A program made the translations under genes and the position numbers. From Stratiolaelaps scimitus (taxonomy: Eukaryota; Arthropoda; Arachnida; Mesostigmata; Laelapidae): 64,000 bases of DNA. The notes under the pieces were generated by a model, which had not been told where the DNA came from, did no database searches, and saw only the letters and a program-made list of their open reading frames with translations. The stretch spans positions 23,459,001 to 23,523,000 of the forward strand of contig JABWDB010000003.1 in NCBI GenBank assembly GCA_019614645.1, written 5' to 3'. Positions 24,939 through 37,180 of this stretch are shown piece after piece (the first letter of the stretch is position 1; the number at the start of each line of letters is the position of its first letter).

Positions 24939-24941
24939 TGT
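24907..24941. repeat. (CTG)/(TTG) triplet repeat
   Basis: CTG units, then TTG units, then CTG units, about 35 bp in all. Confidence 0.9.
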
Positions 24942-25694
24942 GGCCCACTGTATATCCTTTGTTCTACCGTGAGTCTCTTCTACTCTCTAGTTGTGTATAC
25001 ACTGTATATACTGGCCGCCCTTCAGCCCTGTCCCCGCTGCCATAATTGTTTCTGCTAGTACTTCTCACTTACTACTGGTACTGGGTTTCTTTCACAGTGA
25101 GTGGGTGAGCGTCGGACGCGTCGTAGGTTGAGTGTCTTGTGGCAGGCTTTGTGGACAATGCTGACTGACTGTGATGGCAATACATTCGCGCACACAAACC
25201 ATAGACAACGCAGAACCGTGTTCTCCAACAAATCAGCTGAGGTATAGTTGACAAAAGCTTTGCTTTATGCTGCTAGGCGTCCAGGGTTGCGCCAGCTAAT
25301 CCACCCGTAACCTGCTGCGGACGAGCCAAGTGCAGGACAACGAGACAGACAAAGGGGAACGTTCAACTAGGCCCAAAAGTGAACAATTAGGACACAGCCT
25401 GAACGGGCGTTCCGGGGGGTTAGCGCACTGAAGCTCCGAAAGCGCGATATAAGGCACCAGCATCAAGCCGGCAGGACAACGCGCACCGGCCTATGCATCC
25501 TGAGCATCTGAAAATAGAGGGAAAGACTCCCTGAGCCTGAGTCTCTCTGAACTCACCGCGTCAGTCATATAACAGTCAACTACCGATTCGGACCTCTGCC
25601 ACAACAAGCCGGCTGACTTCCTATCTTCCTTTCAGAGAGAACAGTCGTAGAAACAGAGGAATACAAGATAGTGAAAAGTTCCCCCTGAAATGGG

Positions 25695-25713
25695 CAGCAG
25701 CAGCAGCAGCAGC
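25695..25713. repeat. (CAG)n triplet repeat
   Basis: About six CAG units. Confidence 0.9.
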
Positions 25714-26773
25714 TCACGACAACCGTGTCGTCGCTCGGGTCCACTGTCAGTTATGCGCATTTCATATTATCAGCTACGGGGGATGCAGGTCGGTTTGTTT
25801 ATAGTAGTACAACTTTGTAGTAAGGTTGTACAGTGGACCACTATAGTGCTTGCCAACGATGCATTTGGAACAATAATAATAATGTCACTTTGCGCCCAAC
25901 GCGGGAACGGGCTGGACGTTGTCGGCAACACGGTTGACAGTACAGTTGACAGTGGGCCAGGATGAGGCGGGGGTAATAATGGCCTCGGTCACCAGTTGAT
26001 GGCTGTTCGGTGACATGTGCGTGGTAACAGGTTAATCTTACAATGGGGTACAAAATTCGACCATAAAATGCATGAATATATCTTAAATTAATGACTATGT
26101 TAATATTGAGGAGTGGCTTGTGTTTTTCGGTCGTTGTTAGGGGTTGCCTGAGTGCGAGATGGCCATCATCTCCTCCATTTATTCCAGCATTATACGTGTC
26201 TGTTGTTAGGCCAAAGCTAACTCAAGTGTTAGATCCTCCTCTCGAATCGTAGAAGGATCGAGACCCCCGAAGGTTCCCAGCCGGTGGCATAATCTGTGAC
26301 GTGCGTCTGCCTTCGAGCTCAATCGAAAGAGGTTAAAAAAATCGGTTTCTTCCGAGTGTCCATGGTGGTATCCGTGGTCGAGTCCGTGAACGCAAAGCGA
26401 ACAAAGTCAGCTGTCTTCGCTGCTATAGTTTGCTATCGTTTGTTTCCCGGCGGAACTCGTATTTGCAAACTATCCGCAATTTCCGATTTATCATAGTTTA
26501 CGATTATTTCTCGTGGTCATATGTTCATATCGATAAGTACTGAGAAACGTCTGATGGGGGAACGAAATTCGGTCATGAGAAAAGTTAGCATCGATGCGGA
26601 ACGGCGCACACACACTGAAACATCTTCTAAAGTTTCACACCTACAGACCTAATAATGACTATTATTTTTCATATTGATCGATAGCACAGACGTAAATACG
26701 AGGTGACTAGTAGGCGGAAAGTTGGGGGCTTCACGGTGACATATATTAGACTTTTGAACGAGCAAATCCAAAA

Positions 26774-26802
26774 ATGAGGTGTATATAACTAATACACCTC
26801 AT
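26774..26802. repeat. Short perfect hairpin
   Basis: ATGAGGTGTAT and its exact reverse complement are separated by a 7-nt loop. It is too short to assign a function. Confidence 0.8.
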
Positions 26803-27476
26803 CTTAAGTATAGTATAATAATCACACGAGCTGTCTTTGGCGGCGGTGTCGAGAGTAAGATGGGTCTAAGAGCTTACGATTGCCATTTAGCGTCAGTATC
26901 AACAGTATGCCGTTGTTTCCGTCCGACAGACGAAATGATTTTGTGTAGCGATATCTCGGTTGAGGGACTTCTCTATTCACGGCACTCGAAGCTGCAGCCT
27001 CCGACTCTTTACAGCCGTAGACTGCTACTAATATATTATTGTGTAACACGGTGTCCTTTTGATTCTGTACTTCTGTCATTGCTCCATATAATACCTCCGT
27101 TTGCCCCTTCAGGAAAGAAGTAGATGATCACTATGCAACTTCTAAGTGTGTGTCCCTTGATTGAAGACGTTGTCCTACGGGAGCTGTCAGCTGGCTCACT
27201 GTTGCAAGGGTGATGTGAACAAGAAGTGTGGAATAACGGCCCTGTGGGAGCCCCTAAGGCCTAGAGTGAGCCTAGGGTGAAGGTGTATGCCTTTCACTGA
27301 AGAGGTGCTCCATCTATGACCAGAGAATGTCTTCCAATGAAGTGACATTGAACGAATGGTCTACCGCGGTAGCAGCAGCATAAGTGGCATTTCCTACAGC
27401 ATTTTACCTTGGCCTGGACTTCAGCGCTAGAAGGCAGAATACCTCTTGCTTTCTTATCAACTGGCGAGGACGCCTA

Positions 27477-27498
27477 AGAGAGAGAGAGAGAGAGAGAG
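27477..27498. repeat. (GA)n microsatellite
   Basis: About eleven AG/GA units. Confidence 0.95.
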
Positions 27499-27770
27499 GG
27501 AGCGAGCGCATGCACAAGAAATACAGCTCAATTATGGTGGCAGTGGAACAGATTCCGCTGCCGTTCATTGCTGTTAGATCTGCAAGTGGTGTAATCTTCG
27601 AGGGTGTGTTCATCACCTACCCGAAGACACTCTGGGGGGTGCTCCATTACATTGCACGGGCATGTTACCGCCATGTCCCAGCGTTCTTGCCTGTTTTCCT
27701 ATATCACGGTCACACACGACAATGGCGGTCTCAGCAAGACGCACCCACATGTAGACATGTATACGTACCT

Positions 27771-27781
27771 ACAACAACAGC

Positions 27782-27815
<34 letters not shown>

Positions 27816-27818
27816 GCA
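27771..27818. repeat. (CAA)n/(CAG)n triplet repeat
   Basis: About sixteen CAA units with two CAG units. In the plus frame this gives a Gln run, but no credible gene surrounds it. Confidence 0.95.
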
Positions 27819-30102
27819 GAAGCGTGAGCAGAAATACTACCAACTCCAGCAGCAGCATCATTCTGGTGCATTATGTCGGTTTGGCCGCTTTGCATGCAAC
27901 ATTGTGGGATGTTAACGTTGCTTCGGAGAGGGAAAGAGAAGACAAACGGGTCAGGTTGGCCCTGGTACTGGGAAATGGGCTATGAAGTGGTCGGCGACAT
28001 CGTCAATTGTTTATGAAGTATGCCTATTCATTGGATATTCTGCTTTTTGAAGTACTGATATACATTTCTAAAGTGAGTAATATAATTTGGATACACGAGA
28101 TTCACCTCTTACAAGGGCGACTAATACGAAACGTTCATTGGCTACGGGGACCGATCGATGCGCTACGTCCGTAAAAGACGAAGCTATTTGCAGTGTGCTC
28201 TGTGAAGTAAAGGGTGACGCCGTTGTCAGGAAAAACCGCGGTACTAGGTGTGTACACACTGAATCGACCAAATAATGGGAATATATATTATATATGTTTG
28301 GGAACAACGCTCCCTGAAGCAGCGAAGAGCTGGGTGACAAACAGAGAAATATACAATGTACCTATGTATAAAGGTACAGGCTAGGTAAAGACTGTGCGGG
28401 CGGCGGTCGATTCGCTGCATGCGACGACGAACTACTCGAAGCCTATCCAAGCCGACCAAAAGACATATCACAGTTGTTCCTACCTCTGGCCGCCACGTAC
28501 CTTCGTTATTAGAGGGACGCCTCGCGGAGCCTCGCCCATGGTAGAGTGCCGGAAAGCGACGGCAAAGCCGAACCTCTACAGCGATGATCCATATTGCGAG
28601 TCAGCTGGGATGTCATCCCCAGCAGCCACACGGGCAGGATTCAGGCCACCCAGCCGGCTACGTCATCCCGCTCTCCTGGACAACTCCTACGCAACCAGGC
28701 AAATGAGGCAGCTAAGAACATAGGTGAGCATAGTAGCAGGTCTAGCGCGCCGATCTGCCCGGCCGAGCAGACAGACTGGAGCTCCGCTAGAGGCTTCCCT
28801 CTCTATCTATCTTTGGCCTTCGGACGAGCAGAATAGATGAGAGAAATTGAGGGAGCGACCTGTTCCCTTTGTGGCCAAAAAAGCCCACCGTCGCCAGGGA
28901 CACCTAGACGGGTTGCCGGCAACGGCTTGCTAGGTTGCGGCCAGGGTAAACCTGGAGGGGGGGGGCGGATAGCTAGCGACAGTAGGGGAGCATAAACACC
29001 CTGCACAAGAAGGTCGAGTGGATAGGCCTGCGAAGTCGAGTTGGTCGGACGCTGGCCGCTAGAGCAGCCGGCTGTGTCTAGCACTCTAGCGGCGTTAACA
29101 CCGCCCCGGCAGAGACAGAGTGGATGGCATGTATTATAGGAACGTTGCTGTGGTGGGATTTCCCGCGCCGCGTGCAATGTCGGCCACAAGTTAGCCCAGT
29201 CCGCTGTTATAGGCTTTCCCCCCCCCTGTCTCTCTCTCTCTCCCCTACATAGGAGATATATACGAAATCTCTCTTAGAGGAAGTTGCGGAAATTCGCCTA
29301 CACTCGAGGCGAGACTGTGCGCATATGAGTGTCTGTATATCTGTTTGTGTGTGTATGTGTTCGTTCGTGCATGGAGCTGTGTATCGAAAGCCTATATCTG
29401 GCAGCAGCAGCAGCACATGGCGTCTTGGGCTGTGCCCAGTAAATCGAGAGAACAGGGGGTGAGCAGTTAGACGACTTCCGAGCAGAGGATCGTGCACAAG
29501 AGTCACAGACAGCGATGCAGCGTAGCTTTGTGGTAGTCGGCTGTTGGAGGGAACACTATAGACGGCAGTACTAGCCGCACTATGACGGGAGCCACGCCGG
29601 ATCACGGGGTGCCAACGAATGTGTACGAAGCCAACTAGAGAGGGGGGCTCTGGGAAGGAACGAAAGAAAACTGATTGGTCCTTTGAATATGTGTTCCGTT
29701 GTGTAGGCCGATGTATGTGTGTATGTGTGCTTCTACATAATCCATTTCAAGATGCCAAGTCAACAAGGCACTCAACAGAGTCGATAATGTTGTACACGAC
29801 AGTATGCGGGCTGCGGAGCGGTCTGTGGACAGAGCAAGTCATCAGCGAGGGCTACGGTTTGGCCAACTTGGGCAGAGAAGGGGTTGACCGAATTATATAT
29901 ATATATAGCCGTTCTGTTTCTTGTGCGTCTCGGCGCCCCGAAAAGAGCAGATTAGAGTCTAGATAGGCTACTCTCGGCACGTGATACGCAACACAGCATC
30001 ATCATCGTCATTCGGATTGGGAGCACCTGCAGAGAAAACGATTGATCGGTTCGGACTGGATGTGACTCGTCGTGTCGGCTCGTGTAAAACATGTCATGAT
30101 GG

Positions 30103-30126
30103 TATATATATATATATATATATACA

Positions 30127-30171
<45 letters not shown>
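30103..30171. repeat. (TA)n microsatellite, interrupted once
   Basis: About 69 bp of TA repeats broken by CACTC near 30125. It ends about 60 bp below the last coding trace of the mariner remnant. Confidence 0.95.
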
Positions 30172-30175
<4 letters not shown>

Positions 30176-30233
30176 AGCGTTAAGCAGAACTTAACAGTGA
30201 TTATAGAGCGTAAGAGCAGACACGATCAGACCT

Positions 30234-30720
30234 TCATAGCTTATTCTTCATCTTGAAACGTAGCTCCAGGTGTTTCCCCCATCGATCCACCAAGTGTTCG
30301 AATCGATCCTGCCAGAGTTTGGAGGGTCAGCATCGAGGAAGTTGTCTAACCAGTATTTGAATTGTTGTTCATTCGTAAAAGTCTTGCCACTTACATCGTT
30401 CGGACAATGAGCGAAAGATGTGTTAATCTGTCGGTACGAGGTCCGGAGAATACGGAGAACGTTGGAAGATCTTTCATTGCAACTCTTGGAGGACAAGCTG
30501 CACGCTATTAGCGATATGCAGCCTGGCATTATCCCAAAAAAGGTAGTGTTTTTTTTTTCTGTAAAAAGGCCCCGTTGACTCGGTATAATAGACTTTAGTA
30601 GAGATGCTGATCAGCTAGAAACTCAAGCACTTCGAGATCAATCCACTTCTTCTCTATTTTAATATCGACGATAGACACCCACTTTCCATTCTAGTGATAA
30701 TTCTGTGCAAAAGTCGGTTA
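30234..30720 (-). pseudogene. Mariner-family transposase pseudogene, element 2
   Basis: This is the DDE transposase of a mariner element, an enzyme that cuts and re-inserts its own DNA at TA sites. On the minus strand FWDNARLHIA holds the second catalytic Asp (plus 30531-30533), and SPYSPDLVPTD holds the third (30426-30428). They are 35 codons apart, which is the D34D spacing of mariner. Upstream, FLADQHLY ... LLYRVNGAFLQ matches the segment before the second Asp. Downstream, SGKTFTNEQQFKYWLDNFL and FEHLVDRWGK match the C-terminus. Breaks include TGA at 30474-30476 where Trp is usual, a TAA directly after the third Asp where Tyr is usual, and at least two compensating frameshifts near the C-terminus. 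The N-terminal DNA-binding part and the first Asp are not recognisable, so the copy is internally deleted or heavily diverged and cannot be active. Confidence 0.88.
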
Positions 30721-31008
30721 CAACGTGAGTGCGTTGAGTGCCATGTCTAAATTTTATAAACAGCTACATATCTGCTCCGTACACAATACAAATGTCCCAA
30801 GCTGCTTTTCTGCTTTTTGACGAGTTGAAGGCTGTAAAGCAAATGTCAAAAATGCACGGTTTGTCCTCCTCGAATCTTCGTATTCATAGAATCGCTAAAG
30901 AACACATGCAGAAACGGCGATCCCTGTATTGCATGTGGGTCAGACCGACCAAAGCGCGGGTATGGGAAGGAGTTTTAAAAAACGGCGGGAACTTATTAGG
31001 CAGCCTAA
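30234..31008 (-). mobile_element. Decayed mariner element 2 with 5' terminal repeat
   Basis: The 5' end of the element lies at the high coordinate. Positions 30983-31008 read, on the minus strand, TTAGGCTGCCTAATAAGTTC followed by CCGCCG, the typical form of a mariner terminal inverted repeat. The matching 3' repeat was not found between the end of the coding remnant and the TA microsatellite at 30103-30171, so that end is degraded or lost. At about 0.77 kb the copy is shorter than the usual 1.3 kb. Confidence 0.8.
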
Positions 31009-34000
31009 TGATTAACAATGATTAGTAATATCTACTTAAAGTATAGGTTAAAATCGACGCACGAGCATTTCAAGTTTAACCCGTTGACCTGCAGTTGAGC
31101 TGTTATCTGGTTGTCTTCTGAAGAAAATGTTTTCGAATAAGAAATGCTGATATTTTTCGAGCTTTACATCTTAGGTATCACTGATGTTAAGTCTGTGTAA
31201 ATATCGTCAAATGCTATCGGTCGTCACACTGTACAAGTCTATTGAGAAATAAACGTTGCTCTTAACAATACCGGCTATTTCCATACCTGCATCTTTGGAA
31301 CAACAATGACATCAACCAATCAAGTGGACACATGCAGACGCAATAAGCAGTTCTTAATGTTCTTCCTGGTCATGCATCCACTCTTCGCTCTCTCTCTCCC
31401 TCCCCTCTACCTTCAAATAATCTTCTAATCTTCCCCTACGACAAGGGTACATAGGAAGACATCTGGTGAACGTTCGTGATGCGTTCGTCTTCGCAATGAC
31501 GCAATGGTTGCCATTACTTTTTTCGGTACTGCTTGTTCCGCTGCTGTCGCTATTGGTCGTGGTCCTGCAACACGATGCTGCTGCTGCGTGTGGCCAAAGC
31601 GACCACACCCGAAGGACTCGGTCAGTACCATTTCCCCTCCGTGTTGTTGTGCGCACAGGCTACGGTTGCACTATTGAGCGTACACAACTTATTTCCTGAT
31701 CTCGCGTCATCGCATTGGGACGGGCGGCGAGCAGGCGGGCAGCGACGAAGGACGAAAACCAAACGAATGAATATGCACACCCATTGGCACGAATATTCAT
31801 TAGGACACCACACACAAATAGAGTGCGAGCGAATAAAAGCACGAAAGAAAGAAAGAGAGAGAGACAGAGAGATAGATGCTGAGTGCTAAGGAGAGTTCAA
31901 CGCTGGCTTGGGGGCGAGTGGCCAAAGCTGAATGTGAAGTGCACAAAAAAAGCCGCCGGGAACCCAGCTACCTCACCATCCCGTTCGTTCGCACACACAG
32001 ACTGGCAGTACCAGTAGTCTTTACTTGTGCTACTATATAACCTGCTGCTACTGTTGCTGGCTGTTGGTCCTGCTGCCGTAGCAGCTGGTACTAGGGCAAG
32101 TAGGGACTGGCGCGGCCTGTCGTGGTATCCCTCCATTGGGAGGGAGAAAACGTGCGGCGCCAAAGACACCCTCACAGGCACGAATGAGGCAATGTGGGGT
32201 GGTCGAGTGGGGGCGAGGCAAGTACAACATAGTCGTTCTCAACCATCACCAACATCATTATGATCACAGTGAGTGAGGTTGAACGACAGGCAGACGGTCA
32301 GAGAGAGCGAGAGAGAGATAGGAGAAAGCTGGCCCTACCCACAACATCAAGACATCGTCACTAGATTATTTGATGCAGGACTGGAGGACCAAATATAAGT
32401 ATAGTATTATCTGGTAGACGAAATGAGGTATAGAGGAAAAAAAAAGAGAGACGCCGGCAGTGAAATCTGATGTTATATAATACATGCATTGAGAGTACGT
32501 TATTATAAACTTGAGCATTCTATGCAGTTCCTTTAATAAATCAATAAATCCTTACCTTACCTCTACGTGTATCGAACGTTTATCTGTAAGTAGCTGCAGA
32601 GCTGACGAAGACTCAAAGGGCAGAGAAGGTGGATGGCAGTTTCAACGCGCGTGCCCAAACTAGGCAAGCGGTGGACTTTCAACAGAAGCTAGTGGTCTCA
32701 GCCGTTAGAGATGATTTGTCATCGGCGTTAACCCTGCACTGGATCGGCCCACCTTCGACAGAGATTCGAACGTCTCTGGTGGTGTTCATCGGTGCGTTTG
32801 AAGAAAATTTCCTCCTCTACAATGAAAGTCACGACGTGGTATTAATATGTCGTCTAGGTAGCTCCAAGTGATAACCGCATTGCTGGATACCACCGTTTTC
32901 TCTCTTGAACATTGCCGAGGTTTTTAAAGCTGACAGTAGCGTTGCATAGAAGACAGTTTGTGAAGACCATGTTAATAACACGTTAGCTAATCAAATGAGG
33001 TGGCGATTCGGGTCCCAACTCGCGATCATGAGATACCAGTCTTTCCTTATCATCTTTCTTTGTCTACGGATTCTTGAGAGGTATGACCGATAAATACCTG
33101 AAAAAATAAGCAAAAGTGGCTCCGAGGCTAAATGCTGAAGCCTATAATATAGGGAACAGTTGAGTGTCAGCTAAAAATAATGTTTAAGAAATAGACCTGC
33201 TAGCCAGCGGTAGCTCAGAAGAAACAGAGTTAGAATGGCCTAACCCTTCAGAGCTCATTGAGTGTGTTTATTAATTCGCGAATAGCGTTTCATTATATAT
33301 ATCTTACTTATCTTGCATTATTGTATATATCTTGGAACACCGAACCACATCAGCCGTTGTATTTGCGCTAAATTCAAAGATAGTAAAAACCAATTGTCTC
33401 CATTCTCGTTTGTGTGGAACATAAATTGTTACATACCACATGGAGGTAGAAAATTCATAATCCGCTGGTGATCTCAAGACAGACTATACGTTGAAAATAA
33501 CCATCGCTCTCATGAAAATATACAGATTGCCGATGATGGGGTTCTTCGCTGATGGCATGCCAAATGGAGTGATGCTCTGTAAGCAGAAATGGTTGTTTTA
33601 AAGAACGTTTGCCGTGATTAACGATTATGCAATTAATTTATCGAACCATGCTTCCCACTGGTACTTTGTACCCTTGACTTTGGTATGTCACTGGACCCCA
33701 AGCTTGATTTTAATGAACGCAGTGTACAACTAGTTAATTGCCCTAGATATATAAGGTCGTCTTTATTAAGCATTGTCTTTATATTATGATATACCAGATA
33801 GTCTCAAGAGCCGCTGCTCCATTTTACCCAACGGCCAGAGCCCGAAACGATCTCCTAAATAACTATCACGCACATCGATGAGAAAATAGACGCAAGAAAA
33901 TCGTCCACTGCTAAATTTCACATATGAATAACTTCTAACTTCTAAATTTATTCTCCTCATAACCCTGCACCCTCTCCATTACTTAAGTACTGCTGTTTCT

Positions 34001-34600
34001 AATTGCACAGAATTAGAAATTGTTTTATATGGCTTCTTTATTTTTAATTAACAGGCTCTGGTGAAAAGTGCTCTTTGAGAACAGTTTGAACTTTCCTCAT
34101 AATATGCGACACGAATTCCCAGAGCTCGTCGATAATCTGATAGTGAAGCCTCTGATAGCAGAGTCCACGGCGAAAATTGAGGAAAATTATTTTACGTACA
34201 ATGCTAGACGATGCCTTGTGAGTTACAAAATAGAATACAATGCAGCTTTATAATCAGACGCATTTTTTTCTAATGTCATTGTCGAATCCGGCAGCAGTGT
34301 TTAACTGAGTGTTCAAAGCCACTCGACCACTTTCGTCATTGGGCAAACATTAAAATATCAATTTCTCGAGACTCGTTACGGTTATCAATGTGACGAAGAT
34401 AGCTAAACATTTAGCACGATCGTTTAGTATGATTGGGCCTTAAATGTCTCCAGAAGTCTCGGATTCATTCTAGGAATTTTATCATTCCATTAACAAAATT
34501 ATTCAAAGCGTCCAAAACTACTACTACTATTTTACAGTATAATATTATTATATTATGTAATGCACCACTAAGGAAAAATCGAATTATTGCCCATTTCGGC
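31009..34600. other. Non-coding stretch, no gene recognised
   Basis: AT-rich except at 31.4-32.3 kb, which is mixed with short CT/GA tracts (31.85 kb, 32.30 kb). The frames at 32629-32871 and 34068-34253 (plus) have no known domain. Confidence 0.55.
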
Positions 34601-36270
34601 AACAATCTACCAAGTGGAAATTCGTCGTTGCGCAACCAGCATCAACCACCGTGCGATACTATGTGGTCGTTCGATATCTCATCGTCCTGTCTGAGCCGTG
34701 CCTCGCCCCGCTTCGCTATGCGGTCGCTTGCGTCTCTTGCTGGCACTGCTACCTGGGGGTCAGGCGTTCATTGGCAGATCTTGTCTTTCTTCTTTTCCTC
34801 AATGTTGGGGAGACTTTCTCTCTCTATTCGCGTCCTGGGCCAGCAACGATTCCTTTGCTCACCTCTGGTGCTACCGCTCGCTGTCTATGTGGTCTCTGCC
34901 TGAATCTCGTCTCGTCTTCTTCGATTTCTCTCACTCTTTCTCTCTCTCTCAATCTCTCGCGTCATTCTATCCTTTCCTAAACTTGGCCATTAGCCCACCG
35001 CGAATTGATTGACTCCTTCTCTTCCCTGCCATCGTAGAGTCCCCGGCCGGGTACCCCCCCCCCTGTCTATCGACTCGCGGGGTCTATCTCTTCAGCGGCT
35101 CTGCTGCTATGTGCTATTCTCCACGTCGTAGTCCCGATTTCTCTCCATTTCCTCGAGGAAATTTCGCCGTTTTGCAAACTTAAGCTGCTGCTTTGGCTGC
35201 GGCGGCGGCGGCTACTCGTGAACGAACAAGACCTCTCGTTACAACCGTCAGACGACAGCTGCGTACATCTGCCTATCGACCTTCAGGGCCTTTTGCAATG
35301 TGCCTGCACAGGGGTCGCACAATAGAAGGGACAAAATAAGGTAATGCTACCTTCAGGACACAGGAAATTCTCGTCGCCGGTGTCGTTGGTTTTTCCCTCG
35401 TCCTTATCGTCGTCCTAGGCTCGTTGAGTGTTACGCGAATGCAGACTTAGTCGTCGCATCGTCTCGACTCGCGGGAATCACCGGCTGGCAAACGACGAAA
35501 CCTTCAGATCTCGACCGATACGAACGTTGCAGGAAGAAAGCGCGAACTTCAAACCCTTCCTTGTCTGCCCCGGTTTGATTTGAGTTCGTTTTTCGTGGAG
35601 GTATACTGGTCCACTATGGTATTGTCTGCTTCCATACAAATAATTAGTTCTTTGTTGCTCCCTCGACTTCGTCGCCTTCAAAATGCTGTATCATTTCTGT
35701 CAAGAGGCAAAGCGAAACTCGTGGCCTCGGTTTCTCGCGTTCGTTCGCGGCGTTCGTTTGCAGTGTACCGTGGGCACCGTACACCTAAGGAGGGCACCGA
35801 AGAGCAGCAAAACCGGTGGGCACGGGCTGCGATGCGCCGCCCTTGTGTGCTTTACGTTGGAGGGCGCTGTAGATGCCTGTTGGCTGCCTGGGCGGCGCAC
35901 TGTCGACTCCCATTCCCGCACTAACTGGCCTAGTGTTGTGCCAGTCAGGGCGTTAAGTCCTGTGGGGGCAAGCTCTCGGAAAGGTGCGAGGAATGAGAAG
36001 TTGTCGGCGGCAACGGCGGCAGACGCCCCGGAGAGTTACAGAGAAAAGACAGCAGGAATGGTTGGAGTTAGACTGAGTACGCCTGAGCTGGCTGCCCGGG
36101 TTGAAGTGAGAATTCAGAAGTAGCCCAGACGAGCGGGCCACGACTAAAGCAGGCAGCGCAGTTAGCACTGCGGCGACGGCGTAGGGATCTGCGGGCACAG
36201 CAGCGCATAACAGTCGAAAGCATCGCTGGGCCGCCCGCTGAAGTCAGCGTAGGGCCGTGGCGGCCTGATG
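34601..36270. other. CT-rich and GC-rich island 5, first part
   Basis: Pyrimidine-rich (34.8-35.1 kb), with a GCGGCGGCGG run near 35198-35212. There are overlapping frames on both strands and no domain recognised. Confidence 0.35.
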
Positions 36271-36277
36271 AGTCCCC

Positions 36278-36739
36278 ATGAGAACTCCGGCTTTCGTGGC
36301 AGCTCCTCGTCGCTCTCCGCAGTTGAGTCTCGACTCAGACTCGCCGCTTCAACCCGACTGGAGTCGGGTGACTGGCAACTTTTTTGTACTTGCCACCACT
36401 ACGCCGCCCGCGCGGGCGCGCGGTTCGCTCTCATTCCGTTGCCGGCACGAGGTGAGGAGGAAAACAGGGGATGAAGAGATAGGGGCACACCATGGTCATT
36501 GCTGCTGCTGCTACTGTAACTCTGTTGAGACAGACAGAGCTCATCGGGCTCATCACGTTGGAGCAGCCGACTCCCGTGAGCTCTCGGATGTTACGGGGAC
36601 TTCCACCCGCTCCCGAAGTTCTCCCCCGACTGGCAACACCCCCAAGTCCGCGAAAAGCCCCAAAACCTCGAGTCGCACGTCGGTGCACAGTCCCAAAACT
36701 GCTCTCCTCCAGCCGCACCGCTGCCTGTGCGTTCGCTAG
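36278..36739 (+). CDS. Weak candidate coding exon, Ser/Thr/Pro/Lys-rich
   Basis: A 153-codon frame in a GC-rich island. Its first part is unremarkable. The last third, from about 36585, reads DVTGTSTRSRSSPPTGNTPK followed by repeated SPK/SPKT steps, the kind of disordered basic Ser/Pro-rich sequence seen in nuclear or cytoskeletal proteins. The minus strand is also open here (36431-36718), and no splice site or start clearly belongs to this frame, so composition alone could explain it. GTACGT donor-like sites follow the stop at about 36749 and 36766. No function is proposed. Confidence 0.15.
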   Translation: MRTPAFVAAPRRSPQLSLDSDSPLQPDWSRVTGNFFVLATTTPPARARGSLSFRCRHEVRRKTGDEEIGAHHGHCCCCYCNSVETDRAHRAHHVGAADSRELSDVTGTSTRSRSSPPTGNTPKSAKSPKTSSRTSVHSPKTALLQPHRCLCVR

Positions 36740-37180
36740 ACCAGTTCCTGTACGTCCCGGAACTGTACGTCGGTGAAGAGCACATTTCTCTTCTTGTTTT
36801 CGTCGACTGAAGGCGAGAAAGTGAGACTAAGAGAGAGGAAGAGATGGAGAAACAGAGAGAGAGCGAGAGTAAACGTGAAGTGAAATCCACCACTACTGTT
36901 GCCCTGCTCCGGCTGCGGTCGTTGACGCTCTGGCATGACCCTCCCTGAGCCCCAAGCAGCCAACGGCGACCGATGCCTGCCGACCATCGAGTGCTACTGC
37001 TGCTCCTGCCACTGCGAGCGACTGCTGGCCGACCGGCAGTTCCGTATCTAGCAGAAATGCTCTTCACGCCGATGAGAACCGAACTGCAGAGGGATCCTCC
37101 TGGGGGCAGGACGCACGCGCGAGGAGGTAAGGGGATTAGAGACGGGCCTCGTCGGGGCTACAATGGTATTTAATTTCACC
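36740..37180. other. GC-rich island 5, end, with donor-like site
   Basis: Contains a GA tract near 36857-36870 and a good donor-like site GAGGAG|GTAAGG at 37121-37132. The frame ahead of it (36973-37126, plus) starts with ATG and could be a short exon, but it has no recognisable motif. Confidence 0.25.

Larger units (their letters stand above)
23641..30102. other. Long non-coding stretch with microsatellites
   Basis: No supported gene over 6.4 kb. It holds the tracts listed separately (24907-24941, 25695-25713, 27477-27498, 27771-27818), a TA tract near 24137-24162 and a short hairpin at 26774-26802. The stretch at 28.4-29.2 kb is GC-richer and has frames on both strands, but no reverse-transcriptase or transposase motif was recognised in it. 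Confidence 0.5.

Noticed and set aside
25450..25500. Resemblance of the stretch ending in CACCGGCCTATGCA to 40391-40445 (CACCGACCTATGCA).
   Set aside because: The match is short and patchy, and the flanks differ. Not enough to call a repeat family.
27604..27915. Gln-rich frame from the CAA repeat.
   Set aside because: The run comes from a microsatellite, and the surrounding codons show no protein signature or splice support.
30738..31025. 95-codon plus-strand frame.
   Set aside because: It is antisense to the mariner remnant and ends inside its terminal repeat, so it is a shadow of that element.
33190..33260. AGCGGTAGCTCAG, similar to the 5' part of a tRNA.
   Set aside because: No B box or cloverleaf follows within tRNA distance.
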